Shown: positions 25,201 through 33,918 of the stretch, in pieces
Layout of the letters: every line of letters starts with the position of its first letter
Numbering within the stretch: the stretch's first letter is position 1
Assembly: GCF_037325665.1 (NCBI RefSeq)
Contig: NC_090261.1
Coordinates: forward strand, 15,085,069 to 15,149,068
Direction of reading: 5' to 3'
DNA from: Littorina saxatilis
Lineage: Eukaryota; Mollusca; Gastropoda; Littorinimorpha; Littorinidae
Length of the DNA stretch: 64,000 nucleotides
The notes under the pieces: generated by a model
Database searches by the model: none
Told to the model about the DNA's origin: nothing
Seen by the model: only the letters and a program-made list of their open reading frames with translations
Made by a program: the position numbers and the translations under genes

Positions 25201-28200
25201 TTAACTCTATTACACATGCTGTATGCATTTAGAGCGCTTACTGCCCTTTGTTAATCTAAGCTGAGGTTCACGACAAAGTTGCCACCCAAACGGGAGCCAT
25301 CCGCAGTGTTTGATTGGCTGAAACTGAGATGTGTTGTGATTTCAACGAATCAGAACCCGCTGTTTGTTCTCTCTCTGGAAACAACTTTCGGTTCGTGCAC
25401 CTCAACCCAGATTTCCATCTACATCACTTTTTTTCAGCATCTGAGATCGTCCTGAGTTCACCAAGGAGCCACATGCTGCTGTTCAGCTGGATGCTGCTGT
25501 CGCTGGTGGTAGCAGCTGCCTATGGCGGCACCCTCACCGCCTCCCTCACCGTCAACAGGCAACCACAGCCTTTCGGCAGCCTGCAGGACTTGCTCAGCAG
25601 CGACCATAGCTACACGTGGGGCACTGTCGGCAATGCTGCTTTCTTGGTGTCGCTCCAGGTTGGTACAGCGGAAACCCCATTTTAAAGGTCTTCAAACATC
25701 GAATAAAATCAGGTCTTTAAAAGGAGGTAGTCGGCAATACTGCTTTTTTAGTTTTCACTCAAAGTTGGTAGCCTACAGCGGAAAAATCCCTTTTAAAGGC
25801 CTTCAAACATCTAAGAAAACCAGGTCTTTAAAAGAAGGTAGGACCGGCACGGTTGGCCTAGTGGTAATTAAGGCGTCCGCCCCGTGATCGGGAGGTCGTG
25901 GGTTCGAACCCCGGCCGGGTCATACCTAAGACTTTAAAATTGGCAATCTAGTGGCTGCTCCGCCTGGCGTCTGGCATTATGGGGTTAGTGCTAGGACTGG
26001 TTGGTCCGGTGTCAGAATAATGTGACTGGGTGAGACATGAAGCCTGTGCTGCGACTTGTGTCTTGTGTGTGGCGCACGTTATATGTCAAAGCAGCACCGC
26101 CCTGATATGGCCCTTCGTGGTCGGCTGGGCGTTAAAACAAACAAACAAACAAACAAACAAACAAAAGGAGGTAGTCGGCTATGCTGCTTTCTTAGTTTCA
26201 CTCAAGGTTGGTACAGCGGAAACCACCCTTTGAAAACCTTCAAAACTCTAAGAAAATCAGGTCTTTAAAAAGAAGAAGTCGGCCGCAATGCTGCTTTCTC
26301 AGTTTCACTCAAGGTTAGCACAGCTAAACAAAAAAAATCTTCTAATAACATCCGACGGCGATTGACCCCATCAATCGACTTCGCTATTATTTCGAAATCT
26401 ATTTTTGTTGTTGGTCAATCGGTATCCCAACTCTTGAAAGACCATCACAAATGTAAGAAAATCAAATGTCTCTTCCTCGCAGAACAGCAACGACTCCGTA
26501 TTGCGAGATCTCTGGCGCGGAATCCAACGGTTTTCAACCGAAGATGGTGACGTCATCAGTCAAAACCTAACGGTGCTGACGCAGAAAGTGCGCTCAGAGG
26601 ACTTCGTGCTGCTGGACTCAGCCATGGTGGCCAGAGAGTACTTTGGCGGGGAGTGTGATATCGCTGTGGTGGACGCAGGCTTGGGGGGCTTATTGCCCAG
26701 TCTCACGTTCCCCGAAGGGTCGGCTTTAACTGGCCCTGTCTCTGACGTGTGAGTAAAACTTTTTCTTCTTCTTCTTTGTTCATGGGCTGCAACTCCCACG
26801 TTCACTCATGTTTTTGCATGGGTGGTTTTTTTACGTGTATGAAAGTTTTTTAACGCCATTCAGGCAGCCATGCGCCGCTTTAAGGGAGCGTGTGAGGATA
26901 TAACATTTATGTTGCCATGTTGATAGACATGTGGGGGGTAATTCGGGGCACTTGATTGAATAGAGCAACATCGCCCTGTTCAAGCCATGGGGTCACAGAC
27001 GAATACAACTACTAATAACTACACGTGGTTCCGCTTACATCGTCGTAAAGAAAGAACACGCATATAAAACTAAATCAAAAACAATCTATATATGTCTGTC
27101 TGTCTGTCTGTTTGTTCGCGGTGCACGGCCAAAGTTCTCGGTGGATCTTTTTCAAATTTGGACACCGTATTCAGCTACACCCCGGACACAACCTCATCGA
27201 TGAGATATTTCAACACGTGCTCTCAGCGCGCAGCGCTGTGCGCGCTGAACCGATTTTTTTGTTTTTTTTGTTTTGTTTTGTCGGGATCCACTACCAGTAA
27301 CTCTTCCTTATCTTCTCCAGTGTTTTCAGCCGCGATTATCTCCCTTCCTCCGTGTGGTGTCAATCCATATTCCCGTTACTACGTTACTATTTTTAGAAGG
27401 TCACTGCACGTTACTATTTTTAGAAGGTCTCCAGTGTTTTGCGCGTTTATCTCCTTTCCTTCGGCTCTACTTCTTCCCGGCGAAGCCGATACCCGGAGAA
27501 GCGGGTAATCATCTAGTAATACAATATTTGCGGTACAAGAGCTGTTAACGTACACTGTTACCCAGAAAAGCCGGCACTGAAACAACAAAGGGTGGACGCA
27601 GGCTTGGGGGGCAAGCTTCGGTTTCCAGCAAGCTTTGTAAGTTTACTTCGACTCCCCCTCCCCATCATCCAAATTGCAAAAGGCTGATAACCTGTAAGTC
27701 TTGGCAGTACGTGCAGCATGCATGAATCAGTTTGGAAACGGAAGGACTGGCTGCAAGGGGTTGTTTGTCTGTGTGTCTGTTTGCGTGATTGTCTGTCAGA
27801 CTGTGTCTGTTTGCGTGATTGTCTGTCAGACTGTGTCTGTTTGCGTGATTGTCTGTCAGACTGTCTTTCTCCTTGTCTGTTTAATTAGTGTGTGTGTGGC
27901 TGTAAAAGGTGCCATTTTACTGTGTATGTTGTGTGTGTGTATGTGTGCCGTGTGTGTGCGCACGTGCATGCGCGACGAAGAGAGAGAGAGAGCGTGTGTG
28001 CCGGTGTGTGTGTGTGTGCGTGTGTGTGTATGTGTGTGTGTATTAGCGAGAGGGAGAGGGAGAGAGGGAGAGAGTGCGTATAGTGTGTGCGCTATGTGTG
28101 TGTGTGTCACTGTGTGTAGTGCAACCATGCATCTCTCAGTCTCTCTCTCTTACTAACCCCTCCCCCCTCTCTCTCACTCTATCTAAGTCTTTACTTGTTT

Positions 28201-28421
28201 TTCCCGTTTTCAGAATATTACGCCTACACGCGGCCGGTGTCCTAAGCCATTGGATAGAGAAGTGGTTTTCCCTGGCAGTGTGTCACACGGACCCCCAGGG
28301 ACCCCCTGTCATCTCCCTATTGCACCTGCAAGGCGTGCTGATCATACTGCCCCTGGGGATGGGGCTAGCACTGACAGTGTTGATGATAGAGATTGTGGGT
28401 CGAAGACTGAAGAATGTGTGA
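15093..28421 (+). CDS. ionotropic glutamate receptor-like (IR-type) channel, 3' eleven exons
   Basis: Exons: about 15093-15157 (start uncertain), 15233-15280, 15973-16154, 18480-18635, 18967-19245, 20175-20275, 20826-20916, 23874-24252, 25438-25658, 26483-26748, 28214-28421. All have AG/GT borders and phases join cleanly at every junction, giving about 660 residues. In order: rear of an amino-terminal domain (QLQWNDIILVSE), the linker LFPNVRRGFNGRR, S1 (WYGVLPDLLHVLSEQLNFT, then YDIKEP and GYHGYLVRK), the pre-M1 stretch with the conserved Arg in ERWPAMDFS, M1, M3 (AAYGGTLTASLT), S2, M4 and a stop. Such proteins are plasma-membrane cation channels gated by glutamate or other small ligands. The M3 motif departs strongly from SYTANLAAF, arguing for a divergent IR-like member rather than a classical AMPA, kainate or NMDA receptor. 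The ligand is unknown. Confidence 0.88.
16155..16856. other. receptor intron, no further feature
   Basis: Intron sequence with a piece of a dispersed repeat at about 16617-16690 (GTTCGTGGGCTGCCGCTCCC core). Nothing else is recognisable. Confidence 0.5.
16857..17714 (-). mobile_element. Helentron-associated element, copy F (receptor intron)
   Basis: Full-length copy from CAAGTCGCGTAAGGCG to the hairpin end at ACTTGACTAAATGTAAA, with TGACGTCA and a CA/CAGA microsatellite inside. In element orientation it is flanked by T on both sides. Confidence 0.75.
17830..18347 (-). mobile_element. SINE (tRNA-unrelated head), reverse orientation
   Basis: Flanked by the 13-bp direct repeat TGTGTATTCAATC (17817-17829 and 18348-18360), a target duplication of LINE-machinery type. 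The tail on + is a TTTC/TTTA-rich run followed by GGTGTTTAACGTCG. The body shares CAACCACGAAGGTTATATCG and further blocks with the SINE at 41245, but the heads differ. A 27-bp piece with GGGGGGAGATGGGATAG is duplicated inside. Confidence 0.8.
18903..18960. repeat. pure GT microsatellite abutting an exon acceptor
   Basis: About 29 perfect GT units end six bases before the AG of the exon starting at 18967. The usual pyrimidine tract is therefore replaced by a TG tract. Confidence 0.95.
19548..20159. repeat. five 63-bp tandem units plus an inverted-repeat element end
   Basis: Five near-identical 63-bp units to about 19870 each contain ACAGTGAAACTCCCCTTTAA and a second TTTTAAGACC block. A matching opposite end, GTCTTCAAAGGGGGTTCCAC, stops at 20159. 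The words match the ends of the small element at 58983, so this looks like the same family with an amplified left end. Open frames through the array are repeat artefacts. Confidence 0.7.
20175..20916 (+). CDS. receptor ligand-binding S1 exons
   Basis: Exon 20175-20275 begins WLSYAMSRTVAGNKEWYGVL and ends LNF plus two bases. Exon 20826-20916 completes the T and continues YDIKEPAHLEWGAG to GYHGYLVRK, ending in phase 0 before GTAGGT. The joined S1 half matches the family pattern of a WYG turn, a DLL...L helix and an LNFTY strand. The end of a small inverted-repeat element lies only about 15 bases upstream of the first exon's acceptor. Confidence 0.88.
21012..21283. mobile_element. PIF/Harbinger-type MITE
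   Basis: Starts GGCCAAAAAAAAAATAGGTG and ends CACCTATTTTTTTAGGCC, with inverted similarity extending through GGTTAMGGTAAC. TTA lies directly outside both ends (21009 and 21284). A three-base TWA duplication and GG-starting ends are the known signature of this superfamily. It lies in a receptor intron. Confidence 0.75.
21345..21946. mobile_element. fold-back mariner/IS630-like element with two transposase-head arms
   Basis: Two arms of about 280 bp are near-perfect inverted copies around a 39-base centre (21628-21666). Outer ends read ACAAGGTGGGCCATAAAAAG and its mirror, bounded by TA. Each arm encodes, reading inwards, a peptide starting MDRIPVQERTKIVELYFATN and continuing LAQRAFRREFPG with ARTV and RLVDKFR. 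This is a helix-turn-helix transposase head; the rest of the enzyme is absent. The arms differ at only a few bases in the centre of the head. Confidence 0.8.
21947..23229. other. receptor intron, nothing recognised
   Basis: AT-rich intron. No exon with family similarity, RNA gene or clear repeat was found. A TTTAGAGCGCTTA word near 22600 recurs near 25230. Confidence 0.4.
23230..23455. repeat. CA-rich microsatellite
   Basis: Long CA/CG dinucleotide tract in a receptor intron. Its open frames have no coding value. Confidence 0.95.
23572..23741. mobile_element. short MITE with TA ends
   Basis: TACAGTCAAACCTGACC at the left and GACAGGTTTGACTGTA at the right form an inverted repeat; the outer TA fits a Tc1/mariner-type duplication. 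Internal GCGACCACCT and GGTGGTCG words are also mirrored. It lies about 130 bases before the exon at 23874. Confidence 0.75.
23874..25658 (+). CDS. receptor pre-M1, M1, pore and M3 exons
   Basis: Exon 23874-24252 opens EADMGLGPSVMLPERW, then DFSTHLVRTSYVLIYRKP, then a hydrophobic M1 (about 20 residues, YVAILGALVVVSCALWVLEI), followed by a Lys/Glu-rich intracellular loop. Exon 25438-25658 starts in the pore-loop region and carries M3 with AAYGGTLTASLT and the GSLQDLLSS start of S2, ending VSLQ before GTTGGT. The Arg in ERW aligns with the carboxylate-binding Arg of glutamate receptors. The Lys-rich loop is longer than in most relatives. Confidence 0.87.
24451..24767 (+). mobile_element. tRNA-derived SINE, copy 1
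   Basis: The tRNA-like head has an A box (TGGCCTAGTGGTAAGG) and B box (GGTTCGAACCC). The body carries AGCAGCACCGCCCTGATATG and the tail GGCTGGGCGTTAAG followed by AAAC repeats. Similar SINEs are known in gastropods. Confidence 0.85.
24768..25437. other. receptor intron, nothing recognised
   Basis: Plain intron up to the CTTTTTTTCAG acceptor at 25437. Confidence 0.45.
25626..26340 (+). repeat. tandem copies of a receptor exon end and splice donor
   Basis: Units starting at 25626, 25730, 26174 and 26278 have a 104-bp period once the SINE at 25841-26165 is removed. Unit 1 is the true exon end (GTCGGCAATGCTGCTTTC then GTTGGTACAGCGG in the intron). Units 2-4 are diverged copies that still carry GTTGGT, GTTGGT and GTTAGC at the donor position. 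Confidence 0.85.
25841..26165 (+). mobile_element. tRNA-derived SINE, copy 2
   Basis: Same family as the copy at 24451, with an AAAC-repeat tail. AAAAGAAGGTA before and AAAAGGAGGTA after it look like a diverged target duplication. It sits inside the exon-end tandem array. Confidence 0.85.
26483..28421 (+). CDS. receptor S2 and M4 exons with stop
   Basis: Exon 26483-26748 begins NSNDSVLRDLWRGIQRF and includes GGECDIAVVDAGLGG, where receptors place the residue that binds the ligand amine; here it appears to be Asp. Phase 2 at GTGAGT joins exon 28214-28421, which reads ILRLHAAGVLSHWIEKWF and then M4 (LIILPLGMGLALTVLMIEIV), with a short RRLKNV tail and TGA. The short cytoplasmic tail fits IR-type channels. 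Confidence 0.88.
26762..26990 (+). repeat. dispersed repeat piece
   Basis: Begins TTCTTCTTCTTC, then GGGCTGCAACTCCCACGTTC and TTTTACGTGTATGAAAG. Related pieces lie at 1128 (reverse), 16617 and 63840 (reverse), so this is a moderately old interspersed family of unknown class. Confidence 0.55.
27085..27516 (+). mobile_element. non-autonomous Helitron
   Basis: Starts TCTATATATGTCTG after an A and ends with the stem ACCCG-GAGAAG-CGGGT, then AATCAT and CTAG before a T. A TC start, a 3' hairpin, a CTRR end and insertion between A and T are the known Helitron signature. No Rep/helicase frame. It lies in the last receptor intron. Confidence 0.75.
27774..28120. repeat. three 30-bp tandem units and TG/GA tracts
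   Basis: Three perfect copies of a 30-bp unit (GTCTGTTTGCGTGATTGTCT at the start of each) at about 27774-27863, followed by TG- and GAGA-rich low-complexity sequence before the last receptor exon. Confidence 0.85.
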
Positions 28422-28907
28422 TGGCCGGTGGTAGTTAGAGATCTTGTGGCAGAGAAAAGGTACTATTGTCTACTGTTTTGCCTTGCGGTTTTTAAGGTTG
28501 GCGTGCCTTTGTCTCTGTGCGTTTGTATGTGTGCGCCGGTTTGTGTGTGTGTGTGTGTGTGTGTCCTTCTCCCTATCTCTTTCTTAGTGTGTCGTGTGTG
28601 TGTGTCTATATATCTCCCTCCCTCTTTGTGTGTGTGTCTTTCTCTCTCTCCCGTCTCTTCACTGTGACCCCTCTCTCACAGTCTGTTTTGGTATCCGTGG
28701 GACAGGCAGTCTTTGGTGGGACATTTTAATGGCATATAATTTGCTTGTCAGAGTGGCCAAGTACGTGTGCAATCTCTGTACGCACTACTTCAGGTTCAAG
28801 TCAACTTGTACCAGTGCAGTATACTGTGACTAGGCTGTATGATATTGTAGTTATCCGCATCTTGCAGCATGAAAATAGTATGAACATACATGTAGTACTT
28901 TGAATGC

Positions 28908-28913
28908 AATAAA
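28908..28913 (+). terminator. receptor poly(A) signal
   Basis: AATAAA about 490 bases after the receptor stop codon, the first canonical signal downstream. The 3' UTR contains TG and CT tracts. Confidence 0.6.
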
Positions 28914-29641
28914 AAGAATTTGATTCAAAGCCCGGCGGCAGAACGTTGATATTCACTGAGAGCGAGAGAGACTGAGACTGAGAGAGAGACTGAGACTGAG
29001 AGAGAGAGAGTGTGTGTGTCACGGTCAGTGTGTGTGTGTGTCAGTATGTGTGTCAGTGTGTGTGCGTGTGGTGTGTGTGTGCGTGTGATAGTTCAACCGT
29101 ATATCAGTCCTCAAGACATCCAACCTCAAAAAGTAGACCGTCCGCGAAACACTGCTACCACCGCGGCATTGTTTTATTCCCACTGTCAGAAATCCGCGCC
29201 GGCACACCTGCTCAGTTTCTCCAACACAGAACACATCCCGTGTTCTATTTTTTTCACGCCTACTGTGTTCCAAGTCTGGCTGAGCCCGGGGAATGTGTGT
29301 TGGCTTCAACCGTGTCAAAATGATGTAAGTGTCCTATATTATGTCTATGGTGTCAGGCTTTCTTTCGCATTTTTTTTTCTTTCTCTTCAGTCGCGATCCC
29401 TTGCTGATGTGTCACTATAACCGGACTGAAAATTATGCTCCGTAAAGTGAAGGAGGTGCTGAAGATGCTCACGACAGGCAACCCACCTCTGCTGATTGTT
29501 CACTTGAAGAAGTCCGCGATAATTATCATAACATTGACCCAGCAACTGAGTGCCCGACTTGAATCAGTTCAGTGACCCGAAGAGTTGTAATCAACAGGCG
29601 CTTGGAATTGTCAGCCTGACGCGTTCAGTGCACGAACACAG
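28914..29641. other. intergenic, no gene recognised
   Basis: GA/TG tracts at about 28960-29090, then unremarkable sequence up to the Ginger1 left end. Short frames here show no family similarity. Confidence 0.45.
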
Positions 29642-30666
29642 TGTTACAGTATTGCCTGGCAAACCAGTACTATCTGGATAGCAGTGAACAAGTAAGGACT
29701 TCTCCCTGAACGAAACTTCTTTTGCCTTTGCGAGCAGTTTTAAAGCGTCCCGTACACAGGTCTAACATTGTAGCCGTCGCGAGATGCTCAAGCAATGATG
29801 CTATAAAAAAATTTAAAAAGTAAAAAAAAAAAGTTATGAGCGAAGCCAGTCCTCTCACGGCGAAAACACACACACGCATCGCCCCTGTACTGGCTGGTAG
29901 CGTGTAGTCTTTCACCCACACTGACACAGTTGTTAATATATCGCTATCCAGCTTTTCTTTTCGGGTTGACTCACTCTCTCTCCATCCCCCCTCCATCTCT
30001 CTCTTTCTTTCTCTCTCTCTTCCTCCCTCTTTCTCTCTCTTCCTCCCTCTTTCTCTCTCTCTGTCTCTCGCTCGCTCGCTCTCTCTCTCTCTCCTCTCTC
30101 TCAGTCTCTTATGTGAGCGCGCGTGTCAACTGCAGACATCATGTTTATTTGAAGAAAATGCCGCAATTTCCTGCTGCTTCAAAGCTCAGACACTCATGAC
30201 AAAAGCACTAAAAGTCTCTCACTTTTAAACTGTCTGTTTAAAATCAGTTTTTTAACAGAAACAAAAAATCCACATTGATACAAGAATGGAAAATGGTGAA
30301 AAATCTGAGTCAAGCGGATAGGAAACCGGTGATAAATTATGTAAACTATGTAATACGACTGTAATGCAGTTTGATGTCAAGTACATCTAACACAAATTAA
30401 GTAAACATTTACTGCAAGAACATCTGATACCTGGCAAATGCTTGTCACTTGTGTCTGTAATACGACAATGGCCAGTAGAAGAAAAATCAACCGGACAGAA
30501 TTAACAGAACGAAACTAACGAAAAAACGACTATGTAACACGGTCTTTAGTATTAAGCAGGATGCTATAAGTCGGTCAAGGTTATGAGTCAGAGCCACAGC
30601 TAGTACCGTCCTTACTCAAATAAGGCCGGGCTCGCCAGTTATTATTACGCTTTCAAGTTTCTCTTT

Positions 30667-30694
30667 GTGGGAAGCTTCTCTCTCTCTCTTTATC

Positions 30695-30735
<41 letters not shown>

Positions 30736-30776
30736 TGTGTTGGGGGTGGGGGCTGGTGGAGGGGGGGGGGGGGGGC
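30667..30776. repeat. GT and G-run low-complexity tract in Ginger1
   Basis: CT, GT and G homopolymer runs. The equivalent tract in the derivative at 39270-39385 is where its large internal deletion begins. Confidence 0.8.
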
Positions 30777-30850
30777 GGTGGCCCGAGTTGGTTGTGTGTG
30801 TCTGTGTATATATGTGTCACGGTCTAAGACTGTGTTACGGCATCTGTTAA

Positions 30851-32519
30851 GCCGTGATTTGTAAAAATGTAAAACAATTTTACAAATCACGTCGAACCTA
30901 AAACCGCGATTTGTAAAAATGTAATTTTTTTTCTTCATGTCTTTCTTGTCCAATCGCTGAGAAATTCGGTTCGCTTCCTCCCAGTGGAAAGCTAGCAGCA
31001 ACAGAGTCGTGCTACCCCAAAGTCAAGGGATCCATTAGATTTTTTTCCTTTCTTTCCTTTATTGTCCTATCGCTGGGAAATTCGGATCGCTTCCTCCCAG
31101 TGGAAAGCTAGCAGCAACAGAGTCGCGCTACCGCAAAGTCAAGGGATCCATAAGATTTTTTTTCTTTCTTTCCTTTATTGTCCTATCGCTGGGAAATTCG
31201 GATCGCTTCCTCCCAGTGGAAAGCTAGCAGCAACAGAGTCGCGCTACCGCAAAGTCAAGGGATCCATTAGATATTTTGTTTCTTTCTTTTCTTTATTGTC
31301 CCATCGCTTGGAATTCGGATCGCTTCCTCCCAGTGGAAAGCTAGCAGCAAGAGAGTCGCGCTACCCCAAAGTCAAGGGATCTATTAGATTTTTGTTTTTC
31401 ATTTCTTTCTTGTCCCATCGCAGGGAAATTCGGGTCGCTTCCTCCCAATGGAAAGCTAGCAGCAACAGAGTCGCGCTACCCCCAAATCAAAGGATCGATT
31501 AGATTTTTTTCTTCTCATTTCTTTACTAGATTGTCCCATCGCTGGGAAATTCAGATCGCTTCCTCCCAGTGGAAAGTTAGCAGCAACAGAGTCGCGCTAC
31601 CCCAAAGTCAAGGGATCCATTAGCTTTTTTCTTTCTTTCTTTCTTTCTTTTCTTTATTGTCCCATCGCTTGGAATTTTCGGATTGCTTCCTCCCAGTAGA
31701 AAGCTAGCAGCAACAGAAAAGAAATTCGAATAGATCCCTTGACTTTTGGGTAGCGCGACTCTATCGCTGCTAGCTTTCCAATTGGAGGAAGTGACCCGAA
31801 TTTCCCAGCGATGAGACAATCTAGTATATTAATGAAAAAAAAAATCTAATAGCTCCCTTGACTTGGGGATAGTGCGAGTCTGTTGCTGCTAGCGTTGGGA
31901 CAATCTAGTAAGGAAAAAAAAATCCCAAAAAATCTAATAGATCCCTTGACTTAAGGGTAGCGCGACTCTGCTGCTACTAGATTTTCATTGGGAAGAAGCG
32001 ACCCGAATCTTCCAGCGATGAGACAATCTAGAAATCTAATAGATCCCTTAACTTGGGATGTGAAGCTAATGGGATGGGCGCGAAATGGGATAACGGCGAT
32101 CCGGGATTGCGCCAAAATGGGATGTGGAGCTAATGGTACATGACATGGTGGTAAAATGACACTTGGCCTGAGAAATGTCGCCAAAATGGGGTGGGGGCGA
32201 ATTGGGATAACGGCGAAACGGGACTAATAGATCCCTTGACTTTGGGGTAGTGCGATTCTGTCACTGCTAGCTTTCCACTGGGAGGAAGCGACCGGAATTC
32301 CCCAACGATGAGACATCCTAGTAATGAAAAAAAAAAAATGAAAAAAAAACCCCTTAAAATTAACAGAGTCGCGCTACCCCAAAAGTCAAGGGATTTCGTT
32401 TTTGTCCCTTGACTTTGGAGATGACAAGAAAATATCGGGCGCAAAAACGCGATTTGTAAAAATGTTTACAAATCACGGGGCGCGCCCCGTGATTTGTAAA
32501 CATTTTTACAAATCACGGG
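30851..32519. mobile_element. piggyBac-like non-autonomous element made of ~118-bp units
   Basis: TTAA flanks both sides (30847 and 32520). Ends read CCGTGATTTGTAAAAATG and its mirror, and each end is itself palindromic. The interior holds about seven direct copies of a ~118-bp unit (core CGCTTCCTCCCAGTGGAAAG) and then several inverted copies to about 32440. TTAA duplication plus a CC start is the known piggyBac signature; no transposase is present. Confidence 0.75.
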
Positions 32520-32744
32520 TTAACAGCATCTCTGTCGGCCGTTTCAGCGTGTTAGGACAGGTACAATAAATTAAACGAAAAGCGTGCAATATCTTGACAG
32601 CTCTAATCATGAACCCCCGAATCGTTTACCCGGGCAGGCTGGTACTTAACCTGGTTACAAGGTTGATGGGTTTATGTTAACACTGAGGAAGTAGTGCGAT
32701 TTCTCAACTACAGATTCTTTATTGTGCTAAGTTGATAAATGGCG

Positions 32745-33006
32745 AAAAACAAGAAAGGTAGTTTGTTGGAACGTTGAGTTATTGACAAAACAATACGTTA
32801 CAAACACGAATTTGAAATAAATTTGAAATAAAGCATGCGGTTTACCAGGAGGATGTGGATACAACGAACTATAGCTAAAGCTAAGTTCTTGTTTACTTTT
32901 ATTGTTTGTCTGTGCACTTAAAAGACCTTTGGGTAAGTATATTCGTGATTGTAACGTATTGTTTTGTCAATAACAAACGTTCCAACTAACTACCTTTCTT
33001 GTTTTT
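32745..33006. mobile_element. hairpin MITE
   Basis: Arms of about 60-65 bp (AACAAGAAAGGTAGTTTGTT with AAACAATACGTTACAA, and the mirror at 32942-33004) surround about 130 bases. Nested in the Ginger1 element; class unknown. Confidence 0.7.
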
Positions 33007-33163
33007 TGATTCTGAATTTTGGAACGTTGGCAGTCACTTTTATTTTTTAGAATTTGATAAATGGCGAGTTGGTGACCACTGCCGAAGTCAATAGGATGAA
33101 TGAAATCAAGATTTCTGTTGTGATGAACGATGCAAAAGTTAACCAACTAGTCAGTTCGAGTCT

Positions 33164-33167
<4 letters not shown>

Positions 33168-33202
<35 letters not shown>

Positions 33203-33378
33203 ACACACACACACACACACACACATCCATTCACGATACAAACCACTCTTAGTGCAGCTCAACATTTAATGCAAATAAGAAATGAAAGAGTACAAGTCTG
33301 ACATAGGAACCCCGATCATATAAATGTGTTTTTGAATTCAAATGAGAGAGAGAGAGAGAGAGAGAGACGGAGAGAGAG

Positions 33379-33424
<46 letters not shown>
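33168..33424. repeat. CA and GA microsatellites
   Basis: CA tract at about 33168-33224 and GA tract at about 33342-33424. Followed by a TTATTATTATT tail-like run at 33478. Confidence 0.95.
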
Positions 33425-33427
<3 letters not shown>

Positions 33428-33918
33428 CACCAAAAGAGCATAGTTAAATTTGTGAAGCGGCGCTATATAAGCTATCTTTATTATTATTATTATTAAAACA
33501 AGTTCAACATAATATCATTTTTCATTATGCACTGTCTTCGTGGCTGTCGTCTTCTTCCTCCTCGCAGTAGTGATGGTATGATAAAGGACTTGCAGCGTAC
33601 TCGTCACGTGTAACCAATAGTAAGTTACCGTCTTCAGAAATGTGACCTAGCTTTCTCTACCACTCTCTCACAAAGGTTGTCATGTATACAAGTCTGTAAG
33701 ACATAAACACCGTCGCAATGACATGGGCTTTGAACAAATCAAAAATTTGCATTAGCCTAGCCTGTTGTCAAGTTTTCCAAAAACATTTCCATTAATATTT
33801 ACAAAACCAACGTTCTGGCCCAAACAGTGAAGGAGATGAAAAAATATCCCACCACAGGAGTGATCTACAAGCCAGGGGAATGTCACCACTGCATTCCGCA
33901 TTTCTTTCTTCGTCAAAA

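Noticed and set aside
29010-29420. Possible coding exon downstream of the receptor
   Set aside because: The open frame starts in a TG microsatellite, has no family motif and no supported splice partner; the receptor already ends at 28421.
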